A DNA stretch of 64,000 nt from Altererythrobacter rubellus (GCF_030284385.1 NZ_CP127221.1:1178001-1242000); one strand, 5' to 3'. Counted from the first letter of the stretch, positions 19,459 through 28,838 are shown. The notes: a model not told the origin generated them from the sequence alone. Program-made: numbers and translations.

Positions 19459-20682
19459 TTACTTTGCGGTCTGGGTCCCTGATTCTATCAGGCGACCGTA
19501 CTTCCGCAACGCAGCCTGGAGGCGGTCATGCGGCAAGGCATGGGCCGTGTTGCCGTTGATGCCGGTCATCGTGCGTGCAGCAACCAACGCGTTGATCACC
19601 GCTTCCTCAGTCGCTTCGACAGTGGCACGGAATAGCGGGCTCATTAAATCATTTGGAAGGATATCGAGCCGGGCCGACTCCTCGCGGCTCCACGCGCCCG
19701 GATTGCCTGTCGAGAACGCAATGAAAATATCTCCGGACCCGTTCGAAGCGTAAGACCCGTTTCGCGCGATTCCCATTGCTGCCCGTCTCGCCAGACGCTT
19801 CAATTGATGAGGAAGCAAGGGCGCATCAGTCGCGACAACAATGATGATGGATCCGTTCTCCTGATTGTGGTCACCATAGGTTGTTTGCAAATCACTGATC
19901 TCGCGCCCGACAGGGGTCCCCGCCACTGCAAACGTTTCACGGATTCCATAGTTGGACTGAACCAATACCCCTACAGTGTAGTCCGTCTCGCCAATTGTGA
20001 CGAGGCGCGAGGACGTGCCAATACCGCCTTTGAAACCGTGGGTAATCATGCCGGTGCCGCCGCCCACATTTCCTTCTGCGACCGGTCCGTCCGAGGCGCT
20101 ATCGAGAGCCGCGAAAACGTGCTCCTTCTTTACATGGAAGCCGTTGATATCGTTCAGGTCACCGTCGTAAGTTTCAGCGACCACCGGTAACATCCAGAAT
20201 GTGTCTTCCTCTCCCGCGAGCGGTTTGAAAAACCTTCGCTCGAAAGCCCACTCGATCGTCGCGTCGCGTACGGTGCCGACACTGTGCGTGTTAGTGATCA
20301 TGACTGGTCCCTCGAGCCAGCCCGATTCCTCAACCCAGGTTGTGCCGGTCATTTCGCCGTTACCGTTCAAGGAGAACCAGCCTGCAAAAACCGGATCATA
20401 TGTTTTTCCGCGGGGTAGGATCGCGGTAACGCCCGTTCGAACCGGTCCTTGGCCAACAACCAGTTTGCCATCGCCAGAGATTAAGGTTGTGTGTCCGACC
20501 TCTATTCCCGGCACGTCAGTGATTGCGTTGTTCGGACCAGTGCGACCGTCGAAAGGCACGCCAAGGTCACGTGCGCGTGCTATGTTGAGTTTTTTCCCGT
20601 CGTCATCCGCCAAGCCTAGTGTACCGAAACCGGCCACCCCCAGTAGCAGCAATGCGCCGATTGTTTTTGAAAAAGCTCGCAT
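19459..20682 (-). CDS. P1 family peptidase (DmpA/BapA type), exported
   Basis: A 407-residue protein with an N-terminal signal peptide (hydrophobic core about residues 8-24). The S58/DmpA family includes aminopeptidases acting on D-amino acids or beta-peptides, and matures by self-cleavage before a serine. The conserved self-cleavage region is present as GGIGTSSR with Ser224/Ser225, preceded by GNVGGGTGM. The start has GGGGGAGA eight bases upstream. It is convergent with ccrM with a 44-base gap. The specific substrate is unknown. Confidence 0.88.
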   Translation of the reverse strand: MRAFSKTIGALLLLGVAGFGTLGLADDDGKKLNIARARDLGVPFDGRTGPNNAITDVPGIEVGHTTLISGDGKLVVGQGPVRTGVTAILPRGKTYDPVFAGWFSLNGNGEMTGTTWVEESGWLEGPVMITNTHSVGTVRDATIEWAFERRFFKPLAGEEDTFWMLPVVAETYDGDLNDINGFHVKKEHVFAALDSASDGPVAEGNVGGGTGMITHGFKGGIGTSSRLVTIGETDYTVGVLVQSNYGIRETFAVAGTPVGREISDLQTTYGDHNQENGSIIIVVATDAPLLPHQLKRLARRAAMGIARNGSYASNGSGDIFIAFSTGNPGAWSREESARLDILPNDLMSPLFRATVEATEEAVINALVAARTMTGINGNTAHALPHDRLQAALRKYGRLIESGTQTAK

Positions 20683-21005
20683 TGCTGTTCTCCCCCTCAG
20701 ATATTCACCTGCCTATTTGGCCCTGAGGTTCGTGCTTCGTCGGTCTGGCAAACAAGTTCAATTAAAATCACTCTTAGCCGGCCGATAAGGACGTTTAGGC
20801 CTGTCCCGGAGTGCAGCGCTTCGCGTGTATCATCCGCAAATTCGCTATCAGACACTCACCTAGCGCGATACATAGGGGCAATGCGCGCGCTTGGCCCTTT
20901 CCAATTGTCTTTGAAAACCCAATTGAAGGCCTTGAGTTTTTCTTGTCTGTGGACAGTGTTCCATGTGCTCCATCCTATAAGACTTCCCAAGGGGAATCAG
21001 CGTAA
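20683..21005. other. Intergenic region between the P1 peptidase and folP
   Basis: This 323-base gap separates divergent genes and must hold both promoters. No convincing small gene was found. The only notable element is a 24-base motif at 20950-20973 that recurs near 60.8 kb. AAGGGGAATCAG just before 21006 supplies the folP ribosome site. Confidence 0.5.
20950..20973. repeat. Dispersed 24-base motif, copy A
   Basis: TGGACAGTGTTCCA followed by TGTGCTCCAT. It matches copy B at 60795-60818 in 22 of 24 bases. It ends 32 bases before the folP start. Confidence 0.45.
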
Positions 21006-22121
21006 ATGACCGACCAAATCTACATCCGCCCGGTGGGCTTTGTGCCAGGGCCGCAACATGAGGAAGGCAAGGTTATCCGGTTGGCGGGCGGGATGGTCTA
21101 CGCGCAACGATTTGCGGTGGTCTTGCGACAGGATGGCAAGTTCACCAGGCGCTGGGTGTGCGATACCGATACAATCGGAGAGGTGCTGGCCGGGCTGCCC
21201 GCAAGCGTCTCAGACGAAGCGCAGGCGCAACTCACCAATCTGACGCTGAAACACCCGCCGCTCAATTTGGGCGCGCGCGCCATCCGGCTCGATCAGCCGC
21301 AAGTGATGGGCATCCTTAACGTCACGCCTGATAGCTTCAGCGATGGCGGCGAGTTCTTCGAGAAGCCAGAAGTCGGCAGCGCACATGCCTCTGCCATGCT
21401 GGAAGCGGGTGCGACAATCATTGATATTGGTGGTGAGAGCACGCGTCCGGGCGCCGCCGCGACCTGGGAAGGCGACGAGAAAGAACGCGTGCTTCCTGCG
21501 ATTGAATACTGCGCTGCGATGGGCGCAGCGATAAGTATCGACACGCGACGCGCGGGCGTTTTGGAGGCTGCGTTGGAAGCAGGCGCGCATATTGCCAATG
21601 ATGTGTCCGCCATGCGACACGATCCGCGCAGCATGTCACTGGCTGCGAAAGCCGGTTGCCCCGTCATCCTGATGCATGCGCCCGGCGATGGCGAAGACCT
21701 GCACAGCAAGGGCAATTATGAAAACGTTGCTTTCGATGTGTTCGACGTGTTGAAAGAACGGCGCGATGCCGCGGTGGCGGCGGGCATATCGCGCGCGAAT
21801 ATCGTGCTGGATCCCGGCATCGGTTTCGGCAAGTCGCTACCGGACAATCTGGCGATCATCAACGCGCTGCCGATGTATCACGCGCTTGGACAGCCCTTGT
21901 TGCTGGGTGCTAGCCGCAAGCGCATGATCGGCGCCCTGTCGAATGAGGCAGACTCGCATAAGCGGCTTGGTGGCTCGCTCGCGCTGGCCGTCGCAGGCAT
22001 GAATGCCGGCGTGCAATTGCTGCGTGTGCATGATGTGGCCGAGACGGTGCAGGCGCGCAATGTGTGGCGCGGCCTGCGCGATGCGGCGCTGACCGATTTC
22101 GCGGAACTTCCAGATAGCTGA
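21006..22121 (+). CDS. folP: Dihydropteroate synthase
   Basis: Condenses p-aminobenzoate with hydroxymethyl-dihydropterin diphosphate in folate synthesis and is the sulfonamide target. Both signatures are present: VMGILNVTPDSFSDGG at about residues 99-114 and IIDIGGESTRPGA about 27 residues later. The C-terminal SRKRMIG is also intact. At 371 residues it is longer than the usual 270-290, owing to a roughly 95-residue N-terminal domain (YIRPVGFVPGP) that Sphingomonadales enzymes appear to share; I do not know its role. Confidence 0.93.
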   Translation: MTDQIYIRPVGFVPGPQHEEGKVIRLAGGMVYAQRFAVVLRQDGKFTRRWVCDTDTIGEVLAGLPASVSDEAQAQLTNLTLKHPPLNLGARAIRLDQPQVMGILNVTPDSFSDGGEFFEKPEVGSAHASAMLEAGATIIDIGGESTRPGAAATWEGDEKERVLPAIEYCAAMGAAISIDTRRAGVLEAALEAGAHIANDVSAMRHDPRSMSLAAKAGCPVILMHAPGDGEDLHSKGNYENVAFDVFDVLKERRDAAVAAGISRANIVLDPGIGFGKSLPDNLAIINALPMYHALGQPLLLGASRKRMIGALSNEADSHKRLGGSLALAVAGMNAGVQLLRVHDVAETVQARNVWRGLRDAALTDFAELPDS

Positions 22122-22192
22122 TGCAGTTTCTTGAATCGGTCACGGTTCGCGGGCAAGAAGTCGGCAACAATTGAAAGTGTAGGATACCTCTG

Positions 22193-23338
22193 ATGCGCAA
22201 ACCCTCCCTTGCTCTCGCCGCTGTTACGATGCTTGCAGCTCCATTGGCCGCTGACCAAGGTGTTGAGCTGACGCCAGAGGATTTGCTCGCGCCATACTAC
22301 GCGAAGCTGAGCCAAGAGGTGGAGCTGCCGGTTGCGCCCGCCAATGTCTCGCTCGCGCATGAGCACACGCTGACTCGGATCGCCTTCGGCAGCTGTAACC
22401 ACCAGTTGCGTAGCCAACACATGTGGGGCCAGATTGCAGCGACCGACCCTGACCTTTTCCTGTTCATCGGCGACAACAATTACGGTGATCAGATGTGGGA
22501 TGGTGACGCAGCACTGACGACATTGCGCGAAGCCTATGGCGTTATGGCTGAAACACCCGAGCTGGCTGCCTTCCGCGCGCAGGTGCCGATGATGATCACT
22601 TGGGACGATCACGATTATGGTTTCAACGACGGCGGAGCGAGCTTCGCCTATCGTGGATGGTCGGAGACGATCTTCGAGACATTCTGGGGTTCGTCTGATG
22701 AAGTAAAGTCGCGGCCCGGCATCTACGAAAGCCGGATGTTCGGCGAAGATGGCAAGGTCACGCAGATCATCACGCTCGACACGCGCTTCTTCCGCTCCGA
22801 TCTGGAGGCCATGCCCTATCAAAACGAGCGCCCGCCTTTGGGCCCCTATCAGCCGAGCAGTGATCCATCCAAGACCATGCTAGGCGATGCGCAGTGGCAA
22901 TGGCTTGAGCAGGAACTGGCGAAACCGGCTGATCTGCGGATTGTGGTTTCCTCGATTCAGGTTCTGACGGACGCGCATGATTACGAGGCTTGGGAGAATC
23001 TGCCGCTGGAGCGTGAGAAGCTCTATGCCATGCTGGCGGCACGCGAAGACAGCGGTTTGGTGTTGCTGTCTGGCGATCGCCATGCGGGTGGGATCTACAC
23101 TGATACGCCGCAGGCCGCTGGTGAGCAGTTTTGGGAACTGACCAGCTCTTCTATGAATTACTCCTTCTCTTCGACAGAGCGGAACACCGCGCGCGAGCCC
23201 GATCCCAAGCGTCTGACTGACTTCATATCGGAAGAGAATTTCGGACTGGTCGAAATCGATTGGGAGGCGAAGACATTCACCATGGACATGCGCGGCAGCC
23301 AGGGTGAAACGCGGGTTTCACGTACGGTCGAGTGGTGA
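22193..23338 (+). CDS. PhoD-like metallophosphatase (alkaline phosphatase D family)
   Basis: A 381-residue exported protein with a short signal peptide (residues 1-20, ending LAA-D). The PhoD-like metal site is visible: IAFGSCNHQ (about residues 63-71), FLFIGDNNYGD, and TWDDHDYGFNDGG, then LLSGDRHAGGIY near residue 295. These bind Ca/Fe-type metals in PhoD phosphodiesterases. AGGA lies eight bases before the ATG. The gene is 71 bases downstream of folP, and the link may be only positional. Its substrate is unknown. Confidence 0.88.
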   Translation: MRKPSLALAAVTMLAAPLAADQGVELTPEDLLAPYYAKLSQEVELPVAPANVSLAHEHTLTRIAFGSCNHQLRSQHMWGQIAATDPDLFLFIGDNNYGDQMWDGDAALTTLREAYGVMAETPELAAFRAQVPMMITWDDHDYGFNDGGASFAYRGWSETIFETFWGSSDEVKSRPGIYESRMFGEDGKVTQIITLDTRFFRSDLEAMPYQNERPPLGPYQPSSDPSKTMLGDAQWQWLEQELAKPADLRIVVSSIQVLTDAHDYEAWENLPLEREKLYAMLAAREDSGLVLLSGDRHAGGIYTDTPQAAGEQFWELTSSSMNYSFSSTERNTAREPDPKRLTDFISEENFGLVEIDWEAKTFTMDMRGSQGETRVSRTVEW

Positions 23339-23342
23339 TCGG

Positions 23343-24122
23343 TTAGCCTGGAGAAGCGGCGCTGCCTGCCAGCAAGCCGCCATGCAGTGTCAACTCGCTG
23401 CCGGTCATATAACCGCTTTCATCGCTGGCGAGAAAAACGCAGAGCTGAGCGACTTCTTCGATCGTCCCAAAACGTTTCAATGGCGTATCAGCGACCAGCG
23501 CAGCCATCTTCTCTTCGCGGTTTGGACCATCGCCGATCATCGGTTCCCAGATCGGGGTCAGGATCGCGGCGGGGTGGATCGAGTTACAACGGATCTTTCA
23601 TCCTTGCTGGGCGGCATAAAGCGCAACGGATTTGCTGTGATTGCGGATCGCAGCTTTGCTGGCGGCGTATGCGGCCGCGCCAGGAATGCCGACCAGGCCA
23701 GAGCGTGAAGACATTTTGATGATAGATCTGCTGCATTTCGCTTTCATGGCCTTGAACGCGTATCGACAGCCAAGAAACACACCATCGGTGTTGACCGCGT
23801 GGACCGCGTGCCAGTCATCGAGCGAGCAGTTTTCGGGATCGTGCGGACCGGCGCTGCTCTCAAAGCCGGTTACCCCGGCATTGTTGAACAGAACATCGAT
23901 CTGCGGATAAGCATAGGCCAGCCGAGCCCATTGCGCTTTGTCACGCACGTCGAGCGCAAAGAATTCGCAGCCGATTTCTGCGGCAGCTTTTATGCCTTCT
24001 TCTTCATCGATATCAGTCAGGATCGCGCGCGCACCTTCGCGCGCAAATGCGTCACAGGTGCCACGGTCAATGCCGCTTGCTCCGCCGGTGACTACACAGA
24101 TTTTGTCTTTGAGTTTTGCCAT
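23343..24122 (-). pseudogene. Short-chain dehydrogenase/reductase with an internal stop
   Basis: Reads as one continuous SDR frame of about 259 codons interrupted by a single in-frame TGA at 23598-23600. The two halves are in the same frame and together cover a whole SDR. The S-x12-YAASK catalytic motif and NNAG are present. The cofactor motif, however, reads TGGASGID rather than the usual TGGASGIG, so the third glycine is lost. This second lesion suggests decay rather than sequencing error. It sits 19 bases after the NtrC-like regulator gene on the same strand. Confidence 0.82.
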
Positions 24123-24141
24123 GCCGCACGGGCTAGGCAAT

Positions 24142-25560
24142 TCACGCTGCGTTGTCGATGCCCAGATCTGAAAGCTTGCGATAGAGCGTCGAACGGCCAA
24201 TGCCCAAGCGGCGTGCGACTTCGGTCATGCGACCGCGATAATGGCCGATTGCCAAGCGGATAACGTCTGCCTCGATCTCTTCCAGCGCGCGAAGGTTGCC
24301 GTCCTCGGTGTAAAGCATCACTCCTGCGCCGTCCTGAATATTGCTGTCGGTGTCGACCGGTTCGCCTAGCAATTCGCTGAGCTGCGGGAAGCTCTCTGCG
24401 GTCAACGTTTGCTTGTCGCAGAACACTGCTGCGCGGAACAGCACTGCCTGCAGTTGCCGCACATTGCCCGGCCAATCATAGGCTTTGAGCAGTGATAGCG
24501 CGCCATCCGAAATAGACAGGTGTCTCAGGCCTGGCTGCTCGCCAATGCGCGACAGGAAGTGGCGGGTGAGGGCGGGAATATCGCCTGCCCGCTCCCGCAA
24601 TGCAGGCAATTTGATTGTCGTTTGCGCCAGTCTCTCGACGAGGTCCGTATCAAACTGGCCATTCTGTGCGAGCTGCTTCAACGGCAGATTGCCGGCGCTC
24701 AGCAAACGCACGTCGACGCGGAAACCGTGTGTCGCGCCTAGCGGGCGCACAATGCCGCTGGTCAATACTTCCAGAAGCTTGCTTTGCACTGCCTCAATGA
24801 TCCGATCGATCTCGTCCAGAACCAGCGTGCCGCCATCGCATTGTTGCAGAGCGCCAATCTGACGATCGAACGCGCCGGCAAAGGCTCCTGGCTCATGTCC
24901 GAACAGGACGGACTCGACAGAAGTTGCCGGAACTCCGCCGAGGTTGATGATGCGGAATGGCGCTTTGCTACGCGGACTTGCTGCATGCATCGCGCGCATC
25001 AGCATTTCCTTGCCAGTGCCTGCCTCGCCTTCGATCAAGACATGGTTGTGACCTCGCGCAGCTTTGGCTGCCTGAGCCAGCGCAGTGCGAAATTTTGGGG
25101 CGGTTCCGACCATGGCATCGAAATCGAGCGAGGCATTGAGCTTTTCTGCCAGCGGCTGAAGCTCGTCCTGTGCCTTTTCGCCTTCGGTTGCGCTGCGCAG
25201 CGCCTCTAGCAAGCGATCGGGCGCGACCGGCTTGATCAGATAGTCGGTTGCGCCTGCGCGCATGGCTTCGACTGCAAGCAGCGGTGAGGTGCTGGTCGTC
25301 AGCATCAGAATTGGCAGAGCGGGGCGTCTACGCTTTAATTCTTCGATCAATTGACAGGCATCGTCGCCCGGCACCCATTGGTCAAGGATGATGGCGGCAG
25401 TTTGCATCCCGTCACGGGTGCCAAGTAATGCGATGGCAGTGTCTGAATTAGGCGCAACAATGGTGCGCCAGCCTTCGCGTGCGGCAAGCGCGCTGATCAA
25501 CCGGCATTGCGCAGGCTCATCGTCGATCAGCATCAGAATGCGGCTATCGCCCGTGTCCAT
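24142..25560 (-). CDS. NtrC-type response regulator with atypical sigma54 loop
   Basis: A 472-residue protein with the receiver, AAA+ and Fis-type HTH layout of NtrC. The receiver has D13/D14, phospho-acceptor D60 and K110. The AAA+ domain has Walker A GEAGTGKE (178-185) and Walker B GGTLVLDE (243-250). The sigma54-contact loop reads GAFAGA (225-230) rather than GAFTGA, and the usual NCAA before it is NLGG. The C-terminal Fis HTH is at about residues 425-470. Regulators with a changed loop may not open sigma54 promoters, so it may work with sigma70 or as a repressor. No partner kinase is adjacent. Confidence 0.87.
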   Translation of the reverse strand: MDTGDSRILMLIDDEPAQCRLISALAAREGWRTIVAPNSDTAIALLGTRDGMQTAAIILDQWVPGDDACQLIEELKRRRPALPILMLTTSTSPLLAVEAMRAGATDYLIKPVAPDRLLEALRSATEGEKAQDELQPLAEKLNASLDFDAMVGTAPKFRTALAQAAKAARGHNHVLIEGEAGTGKEMLMRAMHAASPRSKAPFRIINLGGVPATSVESVLFGHEPGAFAGAFDRQIGALQQCDGGTLVLDEIDRIIEAVQSKLLEVLTSGIVRPLGATHGFRVDVRLLSAGNLPLKQLAQNGQFDTDLVERLAQTTIKLPALRERAGDIPALTRHFLSRIGEQPGLRHLSISDGALSLLKAYDWPGNVRQLQAVLFRAAVFCDKQTLTAESFPQLSELLGEPVDTDSNIQDGAGVMLYTEDGNLRALEEIEADVIRLAIGHYRGRMTEVARRLGIGRSTLYRKLSDLGIDNAA

Positions 25561-25663
25561 TGTTCAATTTCGTCCCGCCGTGAAACAAAACGCGAGAATA
25601 AGAGCTAGGGGTAAAGACCTTATTAATGCTATCGTATCTCAAATTGGATAAAGCCCGGCTTTA

Positions 25664-25678
25664 TAGGTCGTTGACCTA
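25664..25678. promoter_or_regulatory. Palindrome between the regulator and the respiratory operon
   Basis: TAGGTC-GTT-GACCTA is a perfect 6-bp inverted repeat with a 3-base centre in the 270-base divergent gap (25561-25830). It is about 104 bases from the regulator start and 150 bases from the oxidase small-subunit start. The binding protein is unknown. No other feature was found in the gap. Confidence 0.35.
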
Positions 25679-25830
25679 ATAAGTGATCGAGTTTAGCGTT
25701 GCTGTATTTTGAGGGCTGAGAGTAGTGATGGGCTTGAGCTTGGTTCGATGCTTCGATACGGAACGGATCATTCAACAAACGGGGCAAATCCCCGCATTGT
25801 AAGCAAACCTCTGAAAAAGGATCAAACTTG

Positions 25831-25953
25831 ATGGCTTCGCATGACATGAAATCAGTCAATAAGACCTACGGCGGGTTCATTTCCTTGCTTAAATGGTCGA
25901 TTCCGATCATTGCAGTGATCACTTTGTTCGTAATCATGCTGATTGCCGAATAA
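25831..25953 (+). CDS. aa3-type cytochrome c oxidase subunit IV, very small
   Basis: A 40-residue protein (MASHDMKSVNKTYGG... then one membrane helix at about residues 19-38, ending MLIAE). The short polar N-terminus with a conserved Y-x-G-F before a single helix matches the alphaproteobacterial COX4 small-subunit family, which binds the aa3 oxidase. An AAAAAGG site lies upstream of the ATG. It ends 4 bases before the pntAA GTG start, and in Sphingomonadales this gene commonly precedes the transhydrogenase genes. Confidence 0.8.
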   Translation: MASHDMKSVNKTYGGFISLLKWSIPIIAVITLFVIMLIAE

Positions 25954-25957
25954 GCTT

Positions 25958-27091
25958 GTGGCATTGCGCATCGCGGTATTGAAGGAACGCGCAGCCGGAG
26001 AGCGGCGCGTGGCGATCACGCCTGAGACAGTCAAGAAATTCGCCGGTTTTGGCGCAGAGCTCGCTGTCGAAAGCGGCGCAGGCGACACCGCCTCTATCAG
26101 TGACGCAGACTATGCCGAGGCTGGCGCGAGTGTGGGCTCGGCTGCGGACACGGTCAAAGGCGCGGATATCGTGCTGGGCGTGCAGGCTCCGGATCTAGAA
26201 CTGCTCAATGGCGCCAAGCCAGGCGCATGGGTGGCGGCGACTTTCGATCCATTTGGTGCAAGAGACCGTGTCGAGGCCTATGCGAAGGCTGGGCTCGAAG
26301 CGCTTTCCATGGAATTCATGCCGCGCATTACGCGTGCGCAGAGCATGGATGTGCTTTCCAGCCAATCGAACCTTTCCGGCTACAAAGCTGTGATCGCTGC
26401 GGCCAACCAATATGGCCGCGCATTCCCGATGATGATGACTGCTGCAGGTACGGTGCAGGCTGCACGCGTCTTTATCATGGGCGTGGGCGTTGCCGGGCTT
26501 CAGGCGATTGCTACGGCCAAGCGCTTGGGTGCGCAAGTCTCTGCTACTGACGTACGTAGCGCTACCAAGGAACAGATCCAGTCGCTGGGCGCGAAGCCGA
26601 TTTTCGTTGAAAGCGTCGAGGGGATCGAAGGTGAAGGTGCGGGCGGTTATGCGTCCGAGATGAGCGAGGAATACCAGAAGGCGCAAGCCGAACTGGTGTC
26701 CGGCCATATCGCCAAACAGGATATTGTGATCACAACGGCGCTGATCCCGGGTCGCGCAGCGCCGCGACTGATCAGAGACGAGCAGATCAAGAGCATGAAG
26801 CCGGGCAGTGTGATCTTCGACTTGGCTGTCGCTCAAGGTGGCAATGTCGAAGGCTCCAAGCCCGACAAACTGGTGGTGCGCCACGGTGTCACTATCATGG
26901 GCTATTCGAATACGCCCGCACATCTCGCGCCCGACACCTCGGCGCTGTTTGCACGCAATCTGTTCAATTTCCTCAGCGCGTTCTGGGATAAGGAAGCGGG
27001 CAAACCGGTGCTTGACGAGGAAATCGGCGATGCCGTGCGCCTGACGCAAGGCGGCGAGGTTGTGAATAAGAGACTGAAGGAGAACGGATAA
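25958..27091 (+). CDS. pntAA: NAD(P) transhydrogenase subunit alpha, part 1
   Basis: The NAD(H)-binding domain I of proton-translocating transhydrogenase, 377 residues, which exchanges hydride between NADH and NADP+ using the proton gradient. It has the alanine-dehydrogenase-like fold, with KERAAGERRVAITPE at the start and the Rossmann GVGVAGLQAIATAKRLGA motif near residue 175. The start is GTG 25958, four bases after the oxidase gene, giving the family N-terminus VALRIAVLKE. The split into three genes is the usual alphaproteobacterial form. Confidence 0.94.
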   Translation: MALRIAVLKERAAGERRVAITPETVKKFAGFGAELAVESGAGDTASISDADYAEAGASVGSAADTVKGADIVLGVQAPDLELLNGAKPGAWVAATFDPFGARDRVEAYAKAGLEALSMEFMPRITRAQSMDVLSSQSNLSGYKAVIAAANQYGRAFPMMMTAAGTVQAARVFIMGVGVAGLQAIATAKRLGAQVSATDVRSATKEQIQSLGAKPIFVESVEGIEGEGAGGYASEMSEEYQKAQAELVSGHIAKQDIVITTALIPGRAAPRLIRDEQIKSMKPGSVIFDLAVAQGGNVEGSKPDKLVVRHGVTIMGYSNTPAHLAPDTSALFARNLFNFLSAFWDKEAGKPVLDEEIGDAVRLTQGGEVVNKRLKENG

Positions 27092-27375
27092 TGGACTTTA
27101 TCTCAATCCTCTCGATCTTCGTGCTGGCGTGCTTCGTCGGCTATTACGTGGTCTGGTCGGTTACGCCAGCACTGCACACGCCGCTTATGGCAGTGACCAA
27201 TGCGATTTCCAGTGTGATTATCGTTGGCGCGTTAATCGCCTCGGCTGAAGCGGGTAGCGTGACGGCCAAATATCTTGGCTTGTTTGGCGTGGTACTTGCG
27301 AGCGTGAACATCTTTGGCGGCTTTGCTGTCACGGAGCGCATGCTGGCAATGTACAAGAAGAAGGAGAAGAAGTGA
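27091..27375 (+). CDS. pntAB: NAD(P) transhydrogenase subunit alpha, part 2
   Basis: A 94-residue integral membrane piece with three or four helices that forms part of the proton channel of the transhydrogenase. It has the family pattern HTPLMAVTNAISSVIIVGAL (about residues 29-48) and FGGFAVTERMLAMYKKK at the end. Its ATG overlaps the pntAA stop by one base (TAATG), and its stop overlaps the pntB start by one base (TGATG), so the three parts are translationally coupled. Confidence 0.94.
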   Translation: MDFISILSIFVLACFVGYYVVWSVTPALHTPLMAVTNAISSVIIVGALIASAEAGSVTAKYLGLFGVVLASVNIFGGFAVTERMLAMYKKKEKK

Positions 27376-28826
27376 TGAGCTTCTCCATTCTCGCGAGTGC
27401 TGCTGATGGCGCAGGAACCCCTGCGTGGGCGATGCTGGCCTATCTGATTGCAGGCGTGTTCTTCATCCTTGCGTTGCGCGGACTATCCAGCCCGGCGTCT
27501 AGCCGCGCGGGCAACCGCTATGGCATGCTCGGCATGCTGATCGCAGTTGTCACCACACTGGCAACGCATGAGATCGCCAATATCGCCGAAATCGGGATAG
27601 CCATGTCCCTTGGCGGGGTCATCGGCGTGACTGTCGCGCGCAAAATCGCCATGACGGCCATGCCGGAACTGGTCGCGGGCTTCCACTCACTGGTCGGTCT
27701 GGCAGCTGTCGTGGTGGGCCTTGCGGCCTGGCTTGATCCGGCATCATTCGGGATAACCGATGCAGCAGGACAGATCTTGATGGTCAGCCGGGTTGAATTG
27801 GGGCTGGGGATCGCGATCGGTGCGATCACATTCTCCGGCTCTGTCATTGCGTTCCTGAAGCTCTCTGGCCGGATGAGCGGCAATCCGATCCTGCTGCCCA
27901 TGCGCCATGTGATCAATCTGGGCACGCTTGTTGCGATCCTTGGAATGATCGCCGCCTATGCGATGTCCGGAGCAGGCGGAGGTGGTGAAGGCCAGATGAT
28001 CATTTACATCACAATCGCGGCTTTCCTGATCGGCTTTCTACTGATTATCCCGATCGGCGGGGCGGATATGCCAGTGGTGGTGTCGATGCTGAACAGCTAT
28101 TCGGGCTGGGCCGCGGCGGCGATGGGTTTCACGCTGGGCAATACGGCGATGATCATCACCGGCGCGCTGGTTGGCTCTTCAGGCGCGATCCTGAGCTACA
28201 TCATGTGCCGCGCGATGAACCGCAGCTTCATCAGCGTAATCGCAGGCGGATTTGGCGCGGATGACTCGAGCGGCGGCGGCGAAGCCCGCGAAGCGCGCCC
28301 ATACAAACAAGGAAGCGCGGAAGATGCCGCCTTTATGCTGGAGCAGGCAGAGAAGGTTATCATCATACCGGGTTATGGCATGGCAGTGGCGCAGGCGCAG
28401 CACGCATTGCGCGAAATGTGCGACATGCTCGAAGAAAAGGGTGTGGAAGTTAAATTCGCGATCCACCCTGTGGCGGGACGTATGCCGGGGCACATGAACG
28501 TGTTGCTCGCGGAGGCCAGCGTCGACTATGACAAGGTTTTTGAGCTCGAAGACATCAACAGCGAATTTGCGCAGGCCGATGTCGCCTTCATCATTGGCGC
28601 GAATGATGTGGTGAACCCGGCAGCGAAAACGGACAAGAGCAGCCCGATTTACGGCATGCCGGTGTTCGACGTGGACAAGGCCAAGCAGGTATTCTTCATC
28701 AAGCGCAGCATGGGCGGCGTGGGCTATGCCGGCGTGGACAATGACGTGTTCTACATGAACCAGACAGTGATGCTGCTGTCCGATGCAAAGAAGATGGTCG
28801 AAGAGATCGTGAAGGCGCTGGATTAG
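27375..28826 (+). CDS. pntB: NAD(P) transhydrogenase subunit beta
   Basis: The membrane plus NADP(H)-binding subunit, about 483 residues. The N-terminal two thirds has eight or nine helices. The C-terminal domain III has IIIPGYGMAVAQAQ (about residue 325), HPVAGRMPGHMNVLLAEA, and GANDVVNPAA, all NADP-domain hallmarks. AAGGAG lies eight bases before ATG 27375; an in-frame GTG at 27372 is less well placed. It completes the pnt operon, with a small unknown gene 12 bases further. Confidence 0.95.
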   Translation: MSFSILASAADGAGTPAWAMLAYLIAGVFFILALRGLSSPASSRAGNRYGMLGMLIAVVTTLATHEIANIAEIGIAMSLGGVIGVTVARKIAMTAMPELVAGFHSLVGLAAVVVGLAAWLDPASFGITDAAGQILMVSRVELGLGIAIGAITFSGSVIAFLKLSGRMSGNPILLPMRHVINLGTLVAILGMIAAYAMSGAGGGGEGQMIIYITIAAFLIGFLLIIPIGGADMPVVVSMLNSYSGWAAAAMGFTLGNTAMIITGALVGSSGAILSYIMCRAMNRSFISVIAGGFGADDSSGGGEAREARPYKQGSAEDAAFMLEQAEKVIIIPGYGMAVAQAQHALREMCDMLEEKGVEVKFAIHPVAGRMPGHMNVLLAEASVDYDKVFELEDINSEFAQADVAFIIGANDVVNPAAKTDKSSPIYGMPVFDVDKAKQVFFIKRSMGGVGYAGVDNDVFYMNQTVMLLSDAKKMVEEIVKALD

Positions 28827-28838
28827 GTTGCGAACCGC

